Source: Clostridia bacterium (GTDB lineage: Bacteria; Bacillota; Clostridia; Christensenellales; Pumilibacteraceae). From it: a stretch of DNA of 6,981 nucleotides. Location: the NCBI GenBank assembly GCA_017452405.1, contig JAFTMM010000066.1:1-6981 (forward strand), written 5' to 3'. Both the position numbers and the translations under genes were made by a program. Under the pieces are notes generated by a model. That model did no database searches and was not told where the DNA came from. It worked only from the letters and a program-made list of their open reading frames with translations. Shown here one piece after another: positions 1 through 6,082 of the stretch. Position 1 is the first letter of the stretch; each line of letters begins with the position of its first letter.

Positions 1-782
1 ACGCCGGGCACGGCTTTGAGCACCGCGGCTTTGAGCGCTTCAAGACCTTCGGGACAGTCTGCGTGGGTTATGAAGACTTTCTGGTAGGGCACTTCCTCGT
101 ACTCCTCTGCCATTCTTGCGGCGAGACGGTCGATGGAAGCCTGTCTACCCTTAACCTTTTCTACCGCAAAATTCATGCCCTTAGCGTCCGAAATAATGAT
201 GGGCTTAATCTGGAAGATACCGCCGAAGAAAGCGGACGCGGCGCTTACTCTGCCTGCGTTTTTAAGGTAGGTGAGTTTTTCTACCGTCGATTCCTGATTG
301 ATCGTGAGCTTGTTTTCCTCTAACCAATCGGCAACCTCGTCAATCGTCTTGCCCTCAGCGCGCATTTCGCTTGCGGTTATGCACAGTATGCCGAGCGCCG
401 AGCAAGCGGTAAGGCTGTCAATGCAACGGATCTTAGCGTCGGGGTAAACGGCGAGAAGCTCTTCTGCTGCCGCGCGACTTGCCGCAATGGACGCCGAGAA
501 CGCCGACGAGCAGGTAATGGAAAGGATATCGCATCCTGCCTTAATGTACTCCTCGAACTTTTCTTTGTACTGAACGGCGGTTATCTGAGCCGTCTTAACT
601 ATCGTACCCTTACGCATAAGGTCGTAGTAATCCTTAGCCGAGATCTCTTCCCAGTCAAGGTTAGCCTCAATATCCCTGCCGTTAAAAATTATTCGCATGG
701 GAATGTAGTCAATGTCGTACTTCTCTCTGAGCTGTCTGTTAAGGTCGCTACACGAGTCGGTAACTATGACGAATTTTTTCAT
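1..782 (-). CDS. DegV family fatty-acid-binding protein (FakB-like), 3' end cut by window edge
   Basis: DegV/FakB proteins bind one long-chain fatty acid and present its carboxylate to the kinase FakA, giving acyl-phosphate for phospholipid synthesis; they are cytoplasmic. I translated 260 residues from the ATG at 782. The N-terminus MKKFVIVTDS carries the family TDS motif (residues 8-10). Next come KTAQ (63-66) and the serine-rich CSSAFSAS loop (91-98), which correspond to the carboxylate-contacting positions of the family. The DegV hallmark TYLKNAGRVSAA...GGIFQIKPI spans about 171-195, and ITHADCPEG about 238-246. The usual length is about 280-290 residues, so only the last 20-30 are missing. 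A GGAGG site lies 9 bases upstream of the ATG on the coding strand. It follows fakA in the same direction after 88 bases with no visible terminator or convincing promoter between, so co-transcription is likely. The family is certain; the fatty-acid role is inferred from family and neighbour. Confidence 0.93.
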   Translation of the reverse strand, partial: MKKFVIVTDSCSDLNRQLREKYDIDYIPMRIIFNGRDIEANLDWEEISAKDYYDLMRKGTIVKTAQITAVQYKEKFEEYIKAGCDILSITCSSAFSASIAASRAAAEELLAVYPDAKIRCIDSLTACSALGILCITASEMRAEGKTIDEVADWLEENKLTINQESTVEKLTYLKNAGRVSAASAFFGGIFQIKPIIISDAKGMNFAVEKVKGRQASIDRLAARMAEEYEEVPYQKVFITHADCPEGLEALKAAVLKAVPG

Positions 783-870
783 TTTCCTTATCCTCCGTTT
801 TTTTAATTTATTTAAGTTTTGATTTTAGTTTCTTAGTTTGCGCCGAAAGTAAGCGTTAGTGAAGAAAAAA

Positions 871-2559
871 TTACTGACAAATAAATATATAGTCGTAAAC
901 GTCCTGACCGCCCTCGATTTCATAGAACTCAAGCGACGGATAGTTCTCGGCTATAAACGCCGTCAGACCGCTCTTTTCCGAGTCTGACAGGTCTTGACCA
1001 AATACCGCAATAAGGTAGTTCTTATCCCCTGCGATTTTGCCCACGAGACCGCAAGCCGCTTTAAGGCGGGTAGGCTCGGACACGTACATTACCTTGTCCG
1101 CAAAGCCCATATACTCGCCCTCTTTGATTTCCACGCCGTTAAGCGACGTCGTTCTCACCGACTTCGCCACGTTGCCGGTAACCGCGCCTTCCATGTTCTC
1201 ATAGAGGAGGCTAACGAGGTCGTCCGCCTCGCCTGCTTCATAGTCGAGCATGGAAAGGGCTGCGTAGCCCTGCCCAATACTCTTGCTCTCGATAACGTGG
1301 ATAACCGAGTCCGTATACATTTCCGCCGCCTGCTTAGCGGCTAAGATAATATTGCCGTTGTTAGGAAGGACGAAAACGTGGTCGGCGTTGACCTCGTCGA
1401 ACGCAGAGAGAAAGTCCTCTGCCGACGGGTTGTTGGTCTGTCCACCGCTTACGACGTAGTCCGCGCCCATCTCCTTAAACACTTCAGTCAATCCGTCGCC
1501 CGACGCTACGGTCACTACCGCGTATTTTCTACGCGCGCGCTTAACCTTGAACTTGTCCATTTCGTTCGGCTTCGCGCGCTCCTTAACCTCACTCGTTTCG
1601 TTGTGTTGGAGCGTCATGTTCTCGATCTTCACGGTCAGGAACTCGCCGAACTTCTGGCAGTACTCAAGCACCTTGTAAGGCGTCATGGTATGCACGTGAA
1701 TCTTAACTACCGTACCCGTTTTGAACGCCACGATAGAGTCGCCTATCGTTTCGAGATATTTAATAAGGAAGTCTACCGAGAAATTGTCCACGTCCGTTTT
1801 GGAGCGCTGGAGCTGAACGAGCGTTTCGGTGCAGTAACCGAATACCATTTCGCTATCCTCGGTGAACTTTGAGAAGTCAAGCGACGCAGGAGATGAGCCC
1901 GTTACCACGTCTAAGCCCTTGATTTCCTCACCGCGCAACGCTTTTATAAACCCTTCGCCGATATACACCAAGCCCGCGCCACCGCTGTCGATAACGCCTG
2001 CCTCGCGAAGTACGGCTAAAAGGTCGGGCGTTCGTTCGAGAGAAAGGCGCATTTCAGCCAAGAAATCCTCGAAAAACTCCAGGGTAGTAGTCTCCGACGT
2101 AATCTTTTCACCCGCTTTCTGCGAAGCCTCGCGCGCTACGGTGAGCATAGTGCCTTCAACCGGCTTTGCCACCGCGCCGTAAGCGCATTCAACGCCCTTT
2201 TTCATAGCCTCTGCAAACTCTTTTATGGTCGCCGTAGCCTTGCCCTTAAGTCCGAGCGATAAACCGTGAAAAAGCTGAGAAAGGATAACGCCTGAATTAC
2301 CTCTTGCACCGAGGAGCATACCGCTTGCAACCGACTCTGCGCGCGCCGAAATCGTGCCGTCGTCCGTCTTTTTAAGCCCGTCCAGACCGCCCTTCATAGT
2401 AAGGAACATATTCTCGCCCGTGTCACCGTCGGGTATGGGGAAAACGTTGAGGTCGTTAACGACCTGCGCGTTCTCATGCAAACTCGACGCACCGCCGAGG
2501 AACAGCGCCTCAAACAGTTTGCCGTCTATCATTTTATCTTTAGTCAAATTTTCAGACAA
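871..2559 (-). CDS. fakA: Fatty acid kinase catalytic subunit FakA (YloV/DAK2 domain), TTG start
   Basis: FakA is the ATP-dependent kinase that phosphorylates fatty acid bound to FakB (DegV) proteins. At 562 residues it matches the family (roughly 550). The N-terminal DhaL/DAK2 nucleotide-binding domain (about 1-205) holds PIPDGDTGEN (41-50), whose aspartates coordinate Mg-ATP, GARGNSGVILSQ (84-95) and DSGGAG (191-196). The middle domain (about 235-325) has Cys243 plus the HVH pair His288/His290, the Cys/His set known in this family. The C-terminal DegV-like domain includes SGGQTNNPS (371-379) and ends in YIFICQ. The start is TTG at 2559: a GGAGG (2565-2569) ends 5 bases from it. The first in-frame ATG (2532) is about 32 bases from that site and would drop residues that fit the family N-terminus. 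degV/fakB lies directly downstream. The Asp23-like gene that often precedes fakA in Firmicutes is absent; a divergent SPFH operon is there instead. Confidence 0.95.
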   Translation of the reverse strand: MSENLTKDKMIDGKLFEALFLGGASSLHENAQVVNDLNVFPIPDGDTGENMFLTMKGGLDGLKKTDDGTISARAESVASGMLLGARGNSGVILSQLFHGLSLGLKGKATATIKEFAEAMKKGVECAYGAVAKPVEGTMLTVAREASQKAGEKITSETTTLEFFEDFLAEMRLSLERTPDLLAVLREAGVIDSGGAGLVYIGEGFIKALRGEEIKGLDVVTGSSPASLDFSKFTEDSEMVFGYCTETLVQLQRSKTDVDNFSVDFLIKYLETIGDSIVAFKTGTVVKIHVHTMTPYKVLEYCQKFGEFLTVKIENMTLQHNETSEVKERAKPNEMDKFKVKRARRKYAVVTVASGDGLTEVFKEMGADYVVSGGQTNNPSAEDFLSAFDEVNADHVFVLPNNGNIILAAKQAAEMYTDSVIHVIESKSIGQGYAALSMLDYEAGEADDLVSLLYENMEGAVTGNVAKSVRTTSLNGVEIKEGEYMGFADKVMYVSEPTRLKAACGLVGKIAGDKNYLIAVFGQDLSDSEKSGLTAFIAENYPSLEFYEIEGGQDVYDYIFICQ

Positions 2560-2563
2560 CTCG

Positions 2564-2570
2564 TCCTCCG
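2564..2570 (-). promoter_or_regulatory. Shine-Dalgarno site fixing the TTG start of fakA
   Basis: On the minus strand the sequence reads CGGAGGACGAG followed by TTG. The GGAGG core is 5 bases from the TTG at 2559 and too far from the next ATG at 2532, so it decides the start in favour of TTG. Confidence 0.8.
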
Positions 2571-2596
2571 TCGGGTATAATTCGCTATATCGTTAT

Positions 2597-2626
2597 TTTG
2601 TACCGCTTATATGTAAATAATTTCAA
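2597..2626 (-). promoter_or_regulatory. Candidate fakA promoter
   Basis: On the minus strand, TTGAAA (2626-2621, 5 of 6 to the sigma-A -35) is followed after 18 bases by TACAAA (2602-2597, 4 of 6 to the -10). This would start the transcript near 2590 and give a leader of about 30 bases before the GGAGG site. The -10 is weak and the region is AT-rich, so this is only the best candidate seen. Confidence 0.35.
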
Positions 2627-2630
2627 ATCG

Positions 2631-2646
2631 GGAATAAAGATATTCC
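2631..2646. repeat. Short inverted repeat GGAATA-AAGA-TATTCC upstream of fakA
   Basis: Two perfect 6-base arms (2631-2636 and 2641-2646) are separated by 4 bases. It sits 4 bases upstream of the candidate fakA -35 box, a place where an operator could act. It is too short and lacks a following T-run on the fakA coding strand, so it is not a terminator for any gene here. It could be chance in AT-rich DNA. Confidence 0.3.
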
Positions 2647-2762
2647 AATATTTTCCACTATTTCACGCTATTTTTTCTATTTTAACACATTCTCATAACA
2701 ATTGCAATAGTTTTGAGGAAAATTAAAAATAAATTAAATCTCTATTTTTTTAAAATTCGCTA

Positions 2763-2791
2763 TTGACAGAGGTCGCGTTTTGTAATATAAT
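2763..2791 (+). promoter_or_regulatory. Consensus sigma-A promoter of the SPFH/zinc-ribbon operon
   Basis: TTGACA (2763-2768), a 17-base spacer and TATAAT (2786-2791) match the sigma-70/sigma-A consensus exactly. The stretch upstream (about 2719-2757) is nearly all A/T, like an UP element. Transcription should begin near 2798, giving a leader of about 30 bases to the ATG at 2828 with an AAGGA ribosome site at 2814-2818. No regulator site is obvious, so the sequence suggests strong constitutive expression unless a repressor acts. Confidence 0.88.
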
Positions 2792-2827
2792 GTATCTAAT
2801 CCCACTATATAATAAGGAAAAGAAGAT

Positions 2828-3931
2828 ATGGCTTTACTTAAATTAGTCGAATGGAAAAGCGATAGCCGTGACACCATAGTTCACCGCATTAACTTCGCTA
2901 AGGATTACATAACCAAAGGCTCTAAGCTGACGGTACGCGAAGGACAGGCGGCGGTGTTCTGTCACAAAGGCAAAATGGCGGACGTGTTCCTGCCCGGTAT
3001 GTATACGCTCGATACGGGTAATATCCCCTTCCTTACCAAGCTCATGGGTTGGAAGTACGGCTTCGAAAGTCCTTTTAAGTCGGATATTTATTTCGTCAAT
3101 ACCCGTCAATTCACGGGCGAGAAATGGGGAACGAAAAACCCCATCATCATTCGTGACGCAGATTACGGAGCGGTAAGAGTGCGCGCGTTCGGAACGTACG
3201 CGTTCAAGGTGGAAGATCCCTTCATCTTTTTGACCGAGATTTCGGGCGCGGTATCCTCGTTCTACTCTTCCGAGATCTCCGAGTATCTCCGCAGTATCGT
3301 AGTTACGCGCATTTCCGACATTATCGGGGAGAGCAAAGTTCCCGTTCTCGATATGGCGGGCAACCTCGTGGAGTTCGGCGAAGAAGTCAAAAAAGGCTTA
3401 AACGAAACGTTCAAGCCTATCGGTCTGACGGTATCGCAGTTTAACTTTGAAAACTTCTCCCTTCCCGAAGCGCTGGAAAAGGCTCTCGACGAGTCCACCT
3501 CTCTCGGTATACTCGGCAAGAATATGAACGTCTATACGCAGAAGGCTCAAGCCGACGCGCTCATTAACGCGTCCAAAAACCCCGGTACGCCGGGCGGTAT
3601 TATGGGCGCAGGTCTGGGCATGAGCATGGGTATCGGCATGGGCAATATGTTTATGAACAATATGAACGGTATGCAAGCTAACTCTCAGGCTAGCGCAGGC
3701 GGTGCGCAATGCTCCAAGTGCGGAGCAAAGATGAGCGCAAGCGCCAAGTTCTGCCCCGATTGCGGAGCTCCTGCCGGCGCTACCTGCCCTAAGTGCGGAG
3801 CGCGCGTAAAGCCGAGCGCTAAGTTCTGCGCCGAATGCGGAGCTTCTCTCGGCTCTGCCTCTTGCCCTAACTGCGGTAAGGCGGTAAAGCCGGGCGCTAA
3901 ATTCTGCGCCGAGTGCGGTAGCAAGTTATGA
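2828..3931 (+). CDS. SPFH-domain protein with three C-terminal zinc ribbons (YdjI/COG4260-like)
   Basis: This is a stomatin/prohibitin/flotillin-fold scaffold protein without its own membrane helix. In Bacillus subtilis the relative YdjI is recruited by membrane partners and helps tie the phage-shock protein PspA to the membrane. The 367 residues divide into an SPFH-like domain (about 25-245, with REGQAAVFCHKGK at 37-49 and the family stretch RVRAFGTYAFKVEDP at 117-131), a Gly/Met-rich linker (about 252-285), and three zinc ribbons. The ribbons' CxxC pairs are C295/C298 with C309/C312, C320/C323 with C334/C337, and C346/C349 with C360/C363, each with 10 residues between the pairs. The ATG at 2828 has AAGGA 9 bases upstream and is first behind a consensus promoter. 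Its TGA overlaps the next ATG by 4 bases, which indicates coupled translation with the zinc-ribbon membrane protein. It resembles the YdjI group rather than true flotillins. Confidence 0.88.
   Translation: MALLKLVEWKSDSRDTIVHRINFAKDYITKGSKLTVREGQAAVFCHKGKMADVFLPGMYTLDTGNIPFLTKLMGWKYGFESPFKSDIYFVNTRQFTGEKWGTKNPIIIRDADYGAVRVRAFGTYAFKVEDPFIFLTEISGAVSSFYSSEISEYLRSIVVTRISDIIGESKVPVLDMAGNLVEFGEEVKKGLNETFKPIGLTVSQFNFENFSLPEALEKALDESTSLGILGKNMNVYTQKAQADALINASKNPGTPGGIMGAGLGMSMGIGMGNMFMNNMNGMQANSQASAGGAQCSKCGAKMSASAKFCPDCGAPAGATCPKCGARVKPSAKFCAECGASLGSASCPNCGKAVKPGAKFCAECGSKL
3710..3919 (+). repeat. Three tandem zinc-ribbon-coding units, period about 75-78 bases
   Basis: The units begin near 3710, 3785 and 3863 (codons of C295, C320 and C346). 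Units 2 and 3 are closest: both encode KP-S/G-AKFCAECG at their second half, with nearly the same DNA. Unit 1 is more diverged (SASAKFCPDCG). The pattern is what in-frame tandem duplication of one ribbon would leave. Confidence 0.75.
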
Positions 3932-5034
3932 TAGCCGAAAACAATAAACCCTCGGAGGAGGAAATCGCGCTTGCAGATAAAAGCGACACCGCCGTCTCCA
4001 AATGCCCGTCTTGCGGAGCAAACTTGACGTACAATCCCGCCCACGCGACGCTTAAATGCGACTATTGCGGAACGGAAGTCAAGGTGGACATGAATGAATA
4101 CGCAGAGGAAATCGACTTCGCGCGTATCGTCAGCGGTAACGATTGGGGCGACGAAACCAAGGTGTTTGAGTGTCATAACTGCGGAGCAAGGCAGATTTTG
4201 GGAAAACGCGAAATCTCCCCCACCTGCGCGTTCTGCGGTACGCATAACGTCGTGGAAACAGCCGATCTCAGCGGACTGAAACCCAACGCGTTACTCCCCT
4301 TTCTCATTAGTAAGGACAGCGCAAGCAAACAATACGTCAAGTGGGCTAAAAAGAAGTTCTTTGCGCCGAGGGAGTTCAAAAAGGATTTAAAGTCACCCGA
4401 AAAGATAGCCGGTCACTACTACCCTGCCTTTACTTTCGATTCGGACACGCGCACGCCGTACAGCGGAACGCTGGGCAAGCATTACTATACCACCCACCGC
4501 GACTCCAAGGGTAATATCAAACGCGTTCGCCACACGAGATATTTCAATATAAGCGGAAATTTGAGCTGGTTTTTTAACGACGTGTTCGTGCAGGCGTCCA
4601 AACCCGACGACACCAAGATGCTTAAAAAGCTTTCGCCTTACGCTACCGACTCCGCGCATAAGTATAAAGAGGACTTTTTACACGGCTTTTCGGCGAGTCA
4701 ATACCACAAAAGCGGTATGGAGTGCTGGCAGGAAGCGCGAGGCATAATGCAAAACGAAGTTCGTAGTCGCATACTCGCCAAGTACGACTATGACGTTATA
4801 TCAAGCTTTAACTTCAATATGCATTGTTATAGCACGACTTATAAATACCTGCTCATCCCCGTCTACGTGGGACATACGACGTATAAGAAAAAACTATACA
4901 ATTTCTATATGAACGGACAGAGCGGAAAGGTTTGGGGTAAAACGCCCAAGTCCCCGCTCAAAATCGGAATTACTGCGCTACTCGGCGCGTTAGCCGTAGC
5001 CGGCTTAGTCGTGCTCGGCGTGCTTCTGCTATAA
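3928..5034 (+). CDS. Double zinc-ribbon protein with C-terminal membrane anchor (YdjG-like)
   Basis: This protein resembles B. subtilis YdjG, a zinc-ribbon membrane protein that works with YdjH and YdjI in the PspA membrane-stress module. In its 368 residues, ribbon 1 has C26/C29 with C44/C47 and ribbon 2 has C82/C85 with C100/C103. A large mixed domain (about 115-335) contains LPFLISKD (123-130), GHYYPAFTFD (162-171) and the family-like end YLLIPVYVG...NGQSGKVWGKTPKSP (307-343). A single hydrophobic helix (about 346-368) ends at the stop codon, so the protein is tail-anchored with its ribbons in the cytoplasm. The ATG overlaps the SPFH stop (ATGA), and no good ribosome site precedes it, so translation is probably coupled. 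A GGAGGAGG at 3954-3961 lies inside the gene with no in-frame ATG, GTG or TTG behind it. The architecture match is strong; the stress role is inferred from relatives. Confidence 0.88.
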   Translation: MIAENNKPSEEEIALADKSDTAVSKCPSCGANLTYNPAHATLKCDYCGTEVKVDMNEYAEEIDFARIVSGNDWGDETKVFECHNCGARQILGKREISPTCAFCGTHNVVETADLSGLKPNALLPFLISKDSASKQYVKWAKKKFFAPREFKKDLKSPEKIAGHYYPAFTFDSDTRTPYSGTLGKHYYTTHRDSKGNIKRVRHTRYFNISGNLSWFFNDVFVQASKPDDTKMLKKLSPYATDSAHKYKEDFLHGFSASQYHKSGMECWQEARGIMQNEVRSRILAKYDYDVISSFNFNMHCYSTTYKYLLIPVYVGHTTYKKKLYNFYMNGQSGKVWGKTPKSPLKIGITALLGALAVAGLVVLGVLLL

Positions 5035-5040
5035 GGAGGA
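5035..5040 (+). promoter_or_regulatory. Ribosome binding site GGAGGA of the 139-residue gene
   Basis: GGAGGA directly abuts the stop codon of the upstream gene and the ATGATG of the next one. From GGAGG the first ATG (5041) is only 1 base away and the second (5044) is 4 bases away, so initiation at 5044 is mechanically more likely. Confidence 0.7.
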
Positions 5041-5460
5041 ATGATGCTCGAAGCGTTTATCGGTATCGCTATCGGCGAGGGCGTAGTAATAATCGCGCTC
5101 ATAATCGCGCTGATTGCGGTCGTTAAAAAGAATAAAAAGTCAGCTAACAAAGCGGATAACGTAGTGGTTAAAGACGGCGTGCGCTATACCAAGACGGCGG
5201 ACGAAACGGACGAGGACGGCGACGTAGCCGTTACCCACCGCACCGGCGACGTCGTGCTCGCGCGTGGTAGGACGTACACGGCAAAGAAAGACGGCAAAGT
5301 CCTTCCGGGCAAGTACACCGTTCTGTCCGCAGACGAGAGTGCCGACGCCTTCAATCTCCGCGTTGGCAACGTCGTAAGAGAATATAAACACGCAAGCGAT
5401 ATCGTGCTTGCCGAAGGCGAAAAAATCACCGCCGTTTCACACACCGTAATACTCAGATAG
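5041..5460 (+). CDS. Unrecognised membrane-anchored protein with a probable beta-rich domain
   Basis: I do not recognise this family. The 139 residues hold one hydrophobic helix (about 6-28) followed by KKNKK (29-33), so the positive-inside rule puts the N-terminus outside and the C-terminal part in the cytoplasm. A charged, Asp/Glu/Lys-rich linker (about 34-66) leads to a compact C-terminal domain (about 67-139) of alternating hydrophobic residues and Gly turns, consistent with beta strands. The domain has a weak internal repeat: GDVVLARGRTYTA (69-81) against SDIVLAEGEKITA (119-131). There is no cysteine, so it is not another zinc ribbon. The start is ATG 5041 or, better spaced from GGAGG, ATG 5044. 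It lies 6 bases after the YdjG-like gene and 9 bases before the four-helix gene, so it is an operon member and plausibly a membrane partner of the SPFH/zinc-ribbon pair. Confidence 0.82.
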   Translation: MMLEAFIGIAIGEGVVIIALIIALIAVVKKNKKSANKADNVVVKDGVRYTKTADETDEDGDVAVTHRTGDVVLARGRTYTAKKDGKVLPGKYTVLSADESADAFNLRVGNVVREYKHASDIVLAEGEKITAVSHTVILR

Positions 5461-5469
5461 GAGGAAATT

Positions 5470-5886
5470 ATGAGTAAAAATATGCTTTTCAAAGTAGTCG
5501 TAGTGCTTTGCTTTCTCGCGGTTGCCGTAGTATGGCTTCTTTCCGCGCTGAATATCATTCAGGTCAATATGAGCTGGGTAATCGCCGTATTCGCCTTCGT
5601 TCTTGGCGGAGCGTTCATTATTAAAGGTTTTGTGAGCAAAAACGTCGGACTGCTTAAAAAACTCAATATTCTGTTCGGCTCGGCGCTCGTAGGCGCAGGC
5701 GTATTCGCCCTCGTTGGAACGTTTATCGACGGCGCAATCGCCCTCCCCATTATCGCCATAGTCCTTATCGTTGCCATTCTCCTCTGCATTCTCGCCACCG
5801 GCGGAAAGAAGTGGGATCAGGCAGATAACGAAAACGTAGGCTACAAAAACTATTGGGAGAGAAAGAAAGAACAAGAAGAAAAGTAA
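5470..5886 (+). CDS. Unrecognised small integral membrane protein, four predicted helices
   Basis: I do not recognise this family. In 138 residues there are four hydrophobic stretches at about 7-27, 35-54, 66-85 and 89-110. A hydrophilic tail follows (about 112-138, from GGKKWDQADN to ERKKEQEEK) with aromatic residues (GYKNYW) and many charges. The basic loop between helices 2 and 3 (about 52-65, with K52, K57, K63 and K64), the basic N-terminus and the charged tail all favour both ends inside. GGAGG (5460-5464) is 5 bases from the ATG and overlaps the stop of the previous gene. It is the last gene of the operon: a hairpin terminator follows 65 bases after the stop. In B. subtilis the partner membrane protein is YdjH (a TPM-domain protein); this one shows no resemblance to it and would be a different partner. 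Function is unknown. Confidence 0.82.
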   Translation: MSKNMLFKVVVVLCFLAVAVVWLLSALNIIQVNMSWVIAVFAFVLGGAFIIKGFVSKNVGLLKKLNILFGSALVGAGVFALVGTFIDGAIALPIIAIVLIVAILLCILATGGKKWDQADNENVGYKNYWERKKEQEEK

Positions 5887-5912
5887 AAAGAAGAAGAGTA
5901 GTAAATATATAT

Positions 5913-5927
5913 CTTATAAACTATAAG
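5913..5927. repeat. AT-rich inverted repeat CTTATA-AAC-TATAAG
   Basis: Two perfect 6-base arms with a 3-base loop lie in the gap after the operon. The stem is almost all A/T and no T-run follows, so it would be a poor terminator on its own. It may be chance. Confidence 0.25.
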
Positions 5928-5950
5928 CGATTTATGCATCAAAAAACAAT

Positions 5951-5984
5951 TAAAAGGTTAGGATATCTTTGTTCTAACCTTTTA
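5951..5984. terminator. Bidirectional intrinsic terminator between converging genes
   Basis: The arms 5951-5961 and 5974-5984 pair over 11 bases (core GGTTAG/CTAACC) around a 12-base loop. On the plus strand the core is followed by TTTTACTATTT, and on the minus strand by TTTTAATTGTTTTTT, so it can stop both the rightward SPFH operon and the leftward SLOG-like gene. Its place, 64 bases after one stop codon and about 79 after the other, fits a shared terminator. Confidence 0.8.
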
Positions 5985-6052
5985 CTATTTGTGAGGGCTT
6001 TTTATCAAAACCGTTTATAAAGGTTACCTGTGTAAAATAATTTAGAACCCTA

Positions 6053-6082
6053 TTGACACGGATTAACGGCACATATTATAAA
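6053..6082 (+). promoter_or_regulatory. Candidate promoter antisense to the SLOG-like gene
   Basis: TTGACA (6053-6058) and TATAAA (6077-6082) are 18 bases apart. The -35 is perfect and the -10 matches 5 of 6. It reads rightward into the complement of the SLOG-like gene, whose stop codon lies at 6063-6065, inside the promoter. No credible plus-strand gene follows until the XRE gene at 6712. It could make an antisense RNA, or be chance in AT-rich DNA. Confidence 0.4.

Noticed and set aside
63..323. An 86-residue plus-strand open frame at the left edge
   Set aside because: It is opposite the DegV reading frame, which shows family motifs throughout; nothing supports translation of the plus strand here.
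783..870. Possible terminator or promoter between fakA and degV
   Set aside because: I see no stable hairpin with a T-run and no paired -35/-10 boxes on the coding strand; only the ribosome site of degV is clear.
994..2182. Several plus-strand open frames (994-1344, 1378-1872, 1862-2182) opposite fakA
   Set aside because: They lie wholly antisense to a full-length, motif-complete fakA, lack ribosome sites and have no recognisable domains; they reflect codon bias of the real gene.
2701..2708. Palindrome ATTGCAAT in the divergent intergenic region
   Set aside because: Eight bases of self-complementary AT-rich sequence with no second copy nearby; expected by chance.
3685..4245. A 186-residue minus-strand open frame with repeated PHxGQ/HSAQNLA-like phrases
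   Set aside because: The repeats are the reverse complement of the zinc-ribbon codons of the SPFH gene; it crosses two real genes and has no promoter or ribosome site.
5437..5874. A 145-residue minus-strand open frame opposite the four-helix gene
   Set aside because: The plus-strand gene has a GGAGG site and membrane-protein pattern; the antisense frame is rich in charged residues complementary to hydrophobic codons, which is typical of a shadow.
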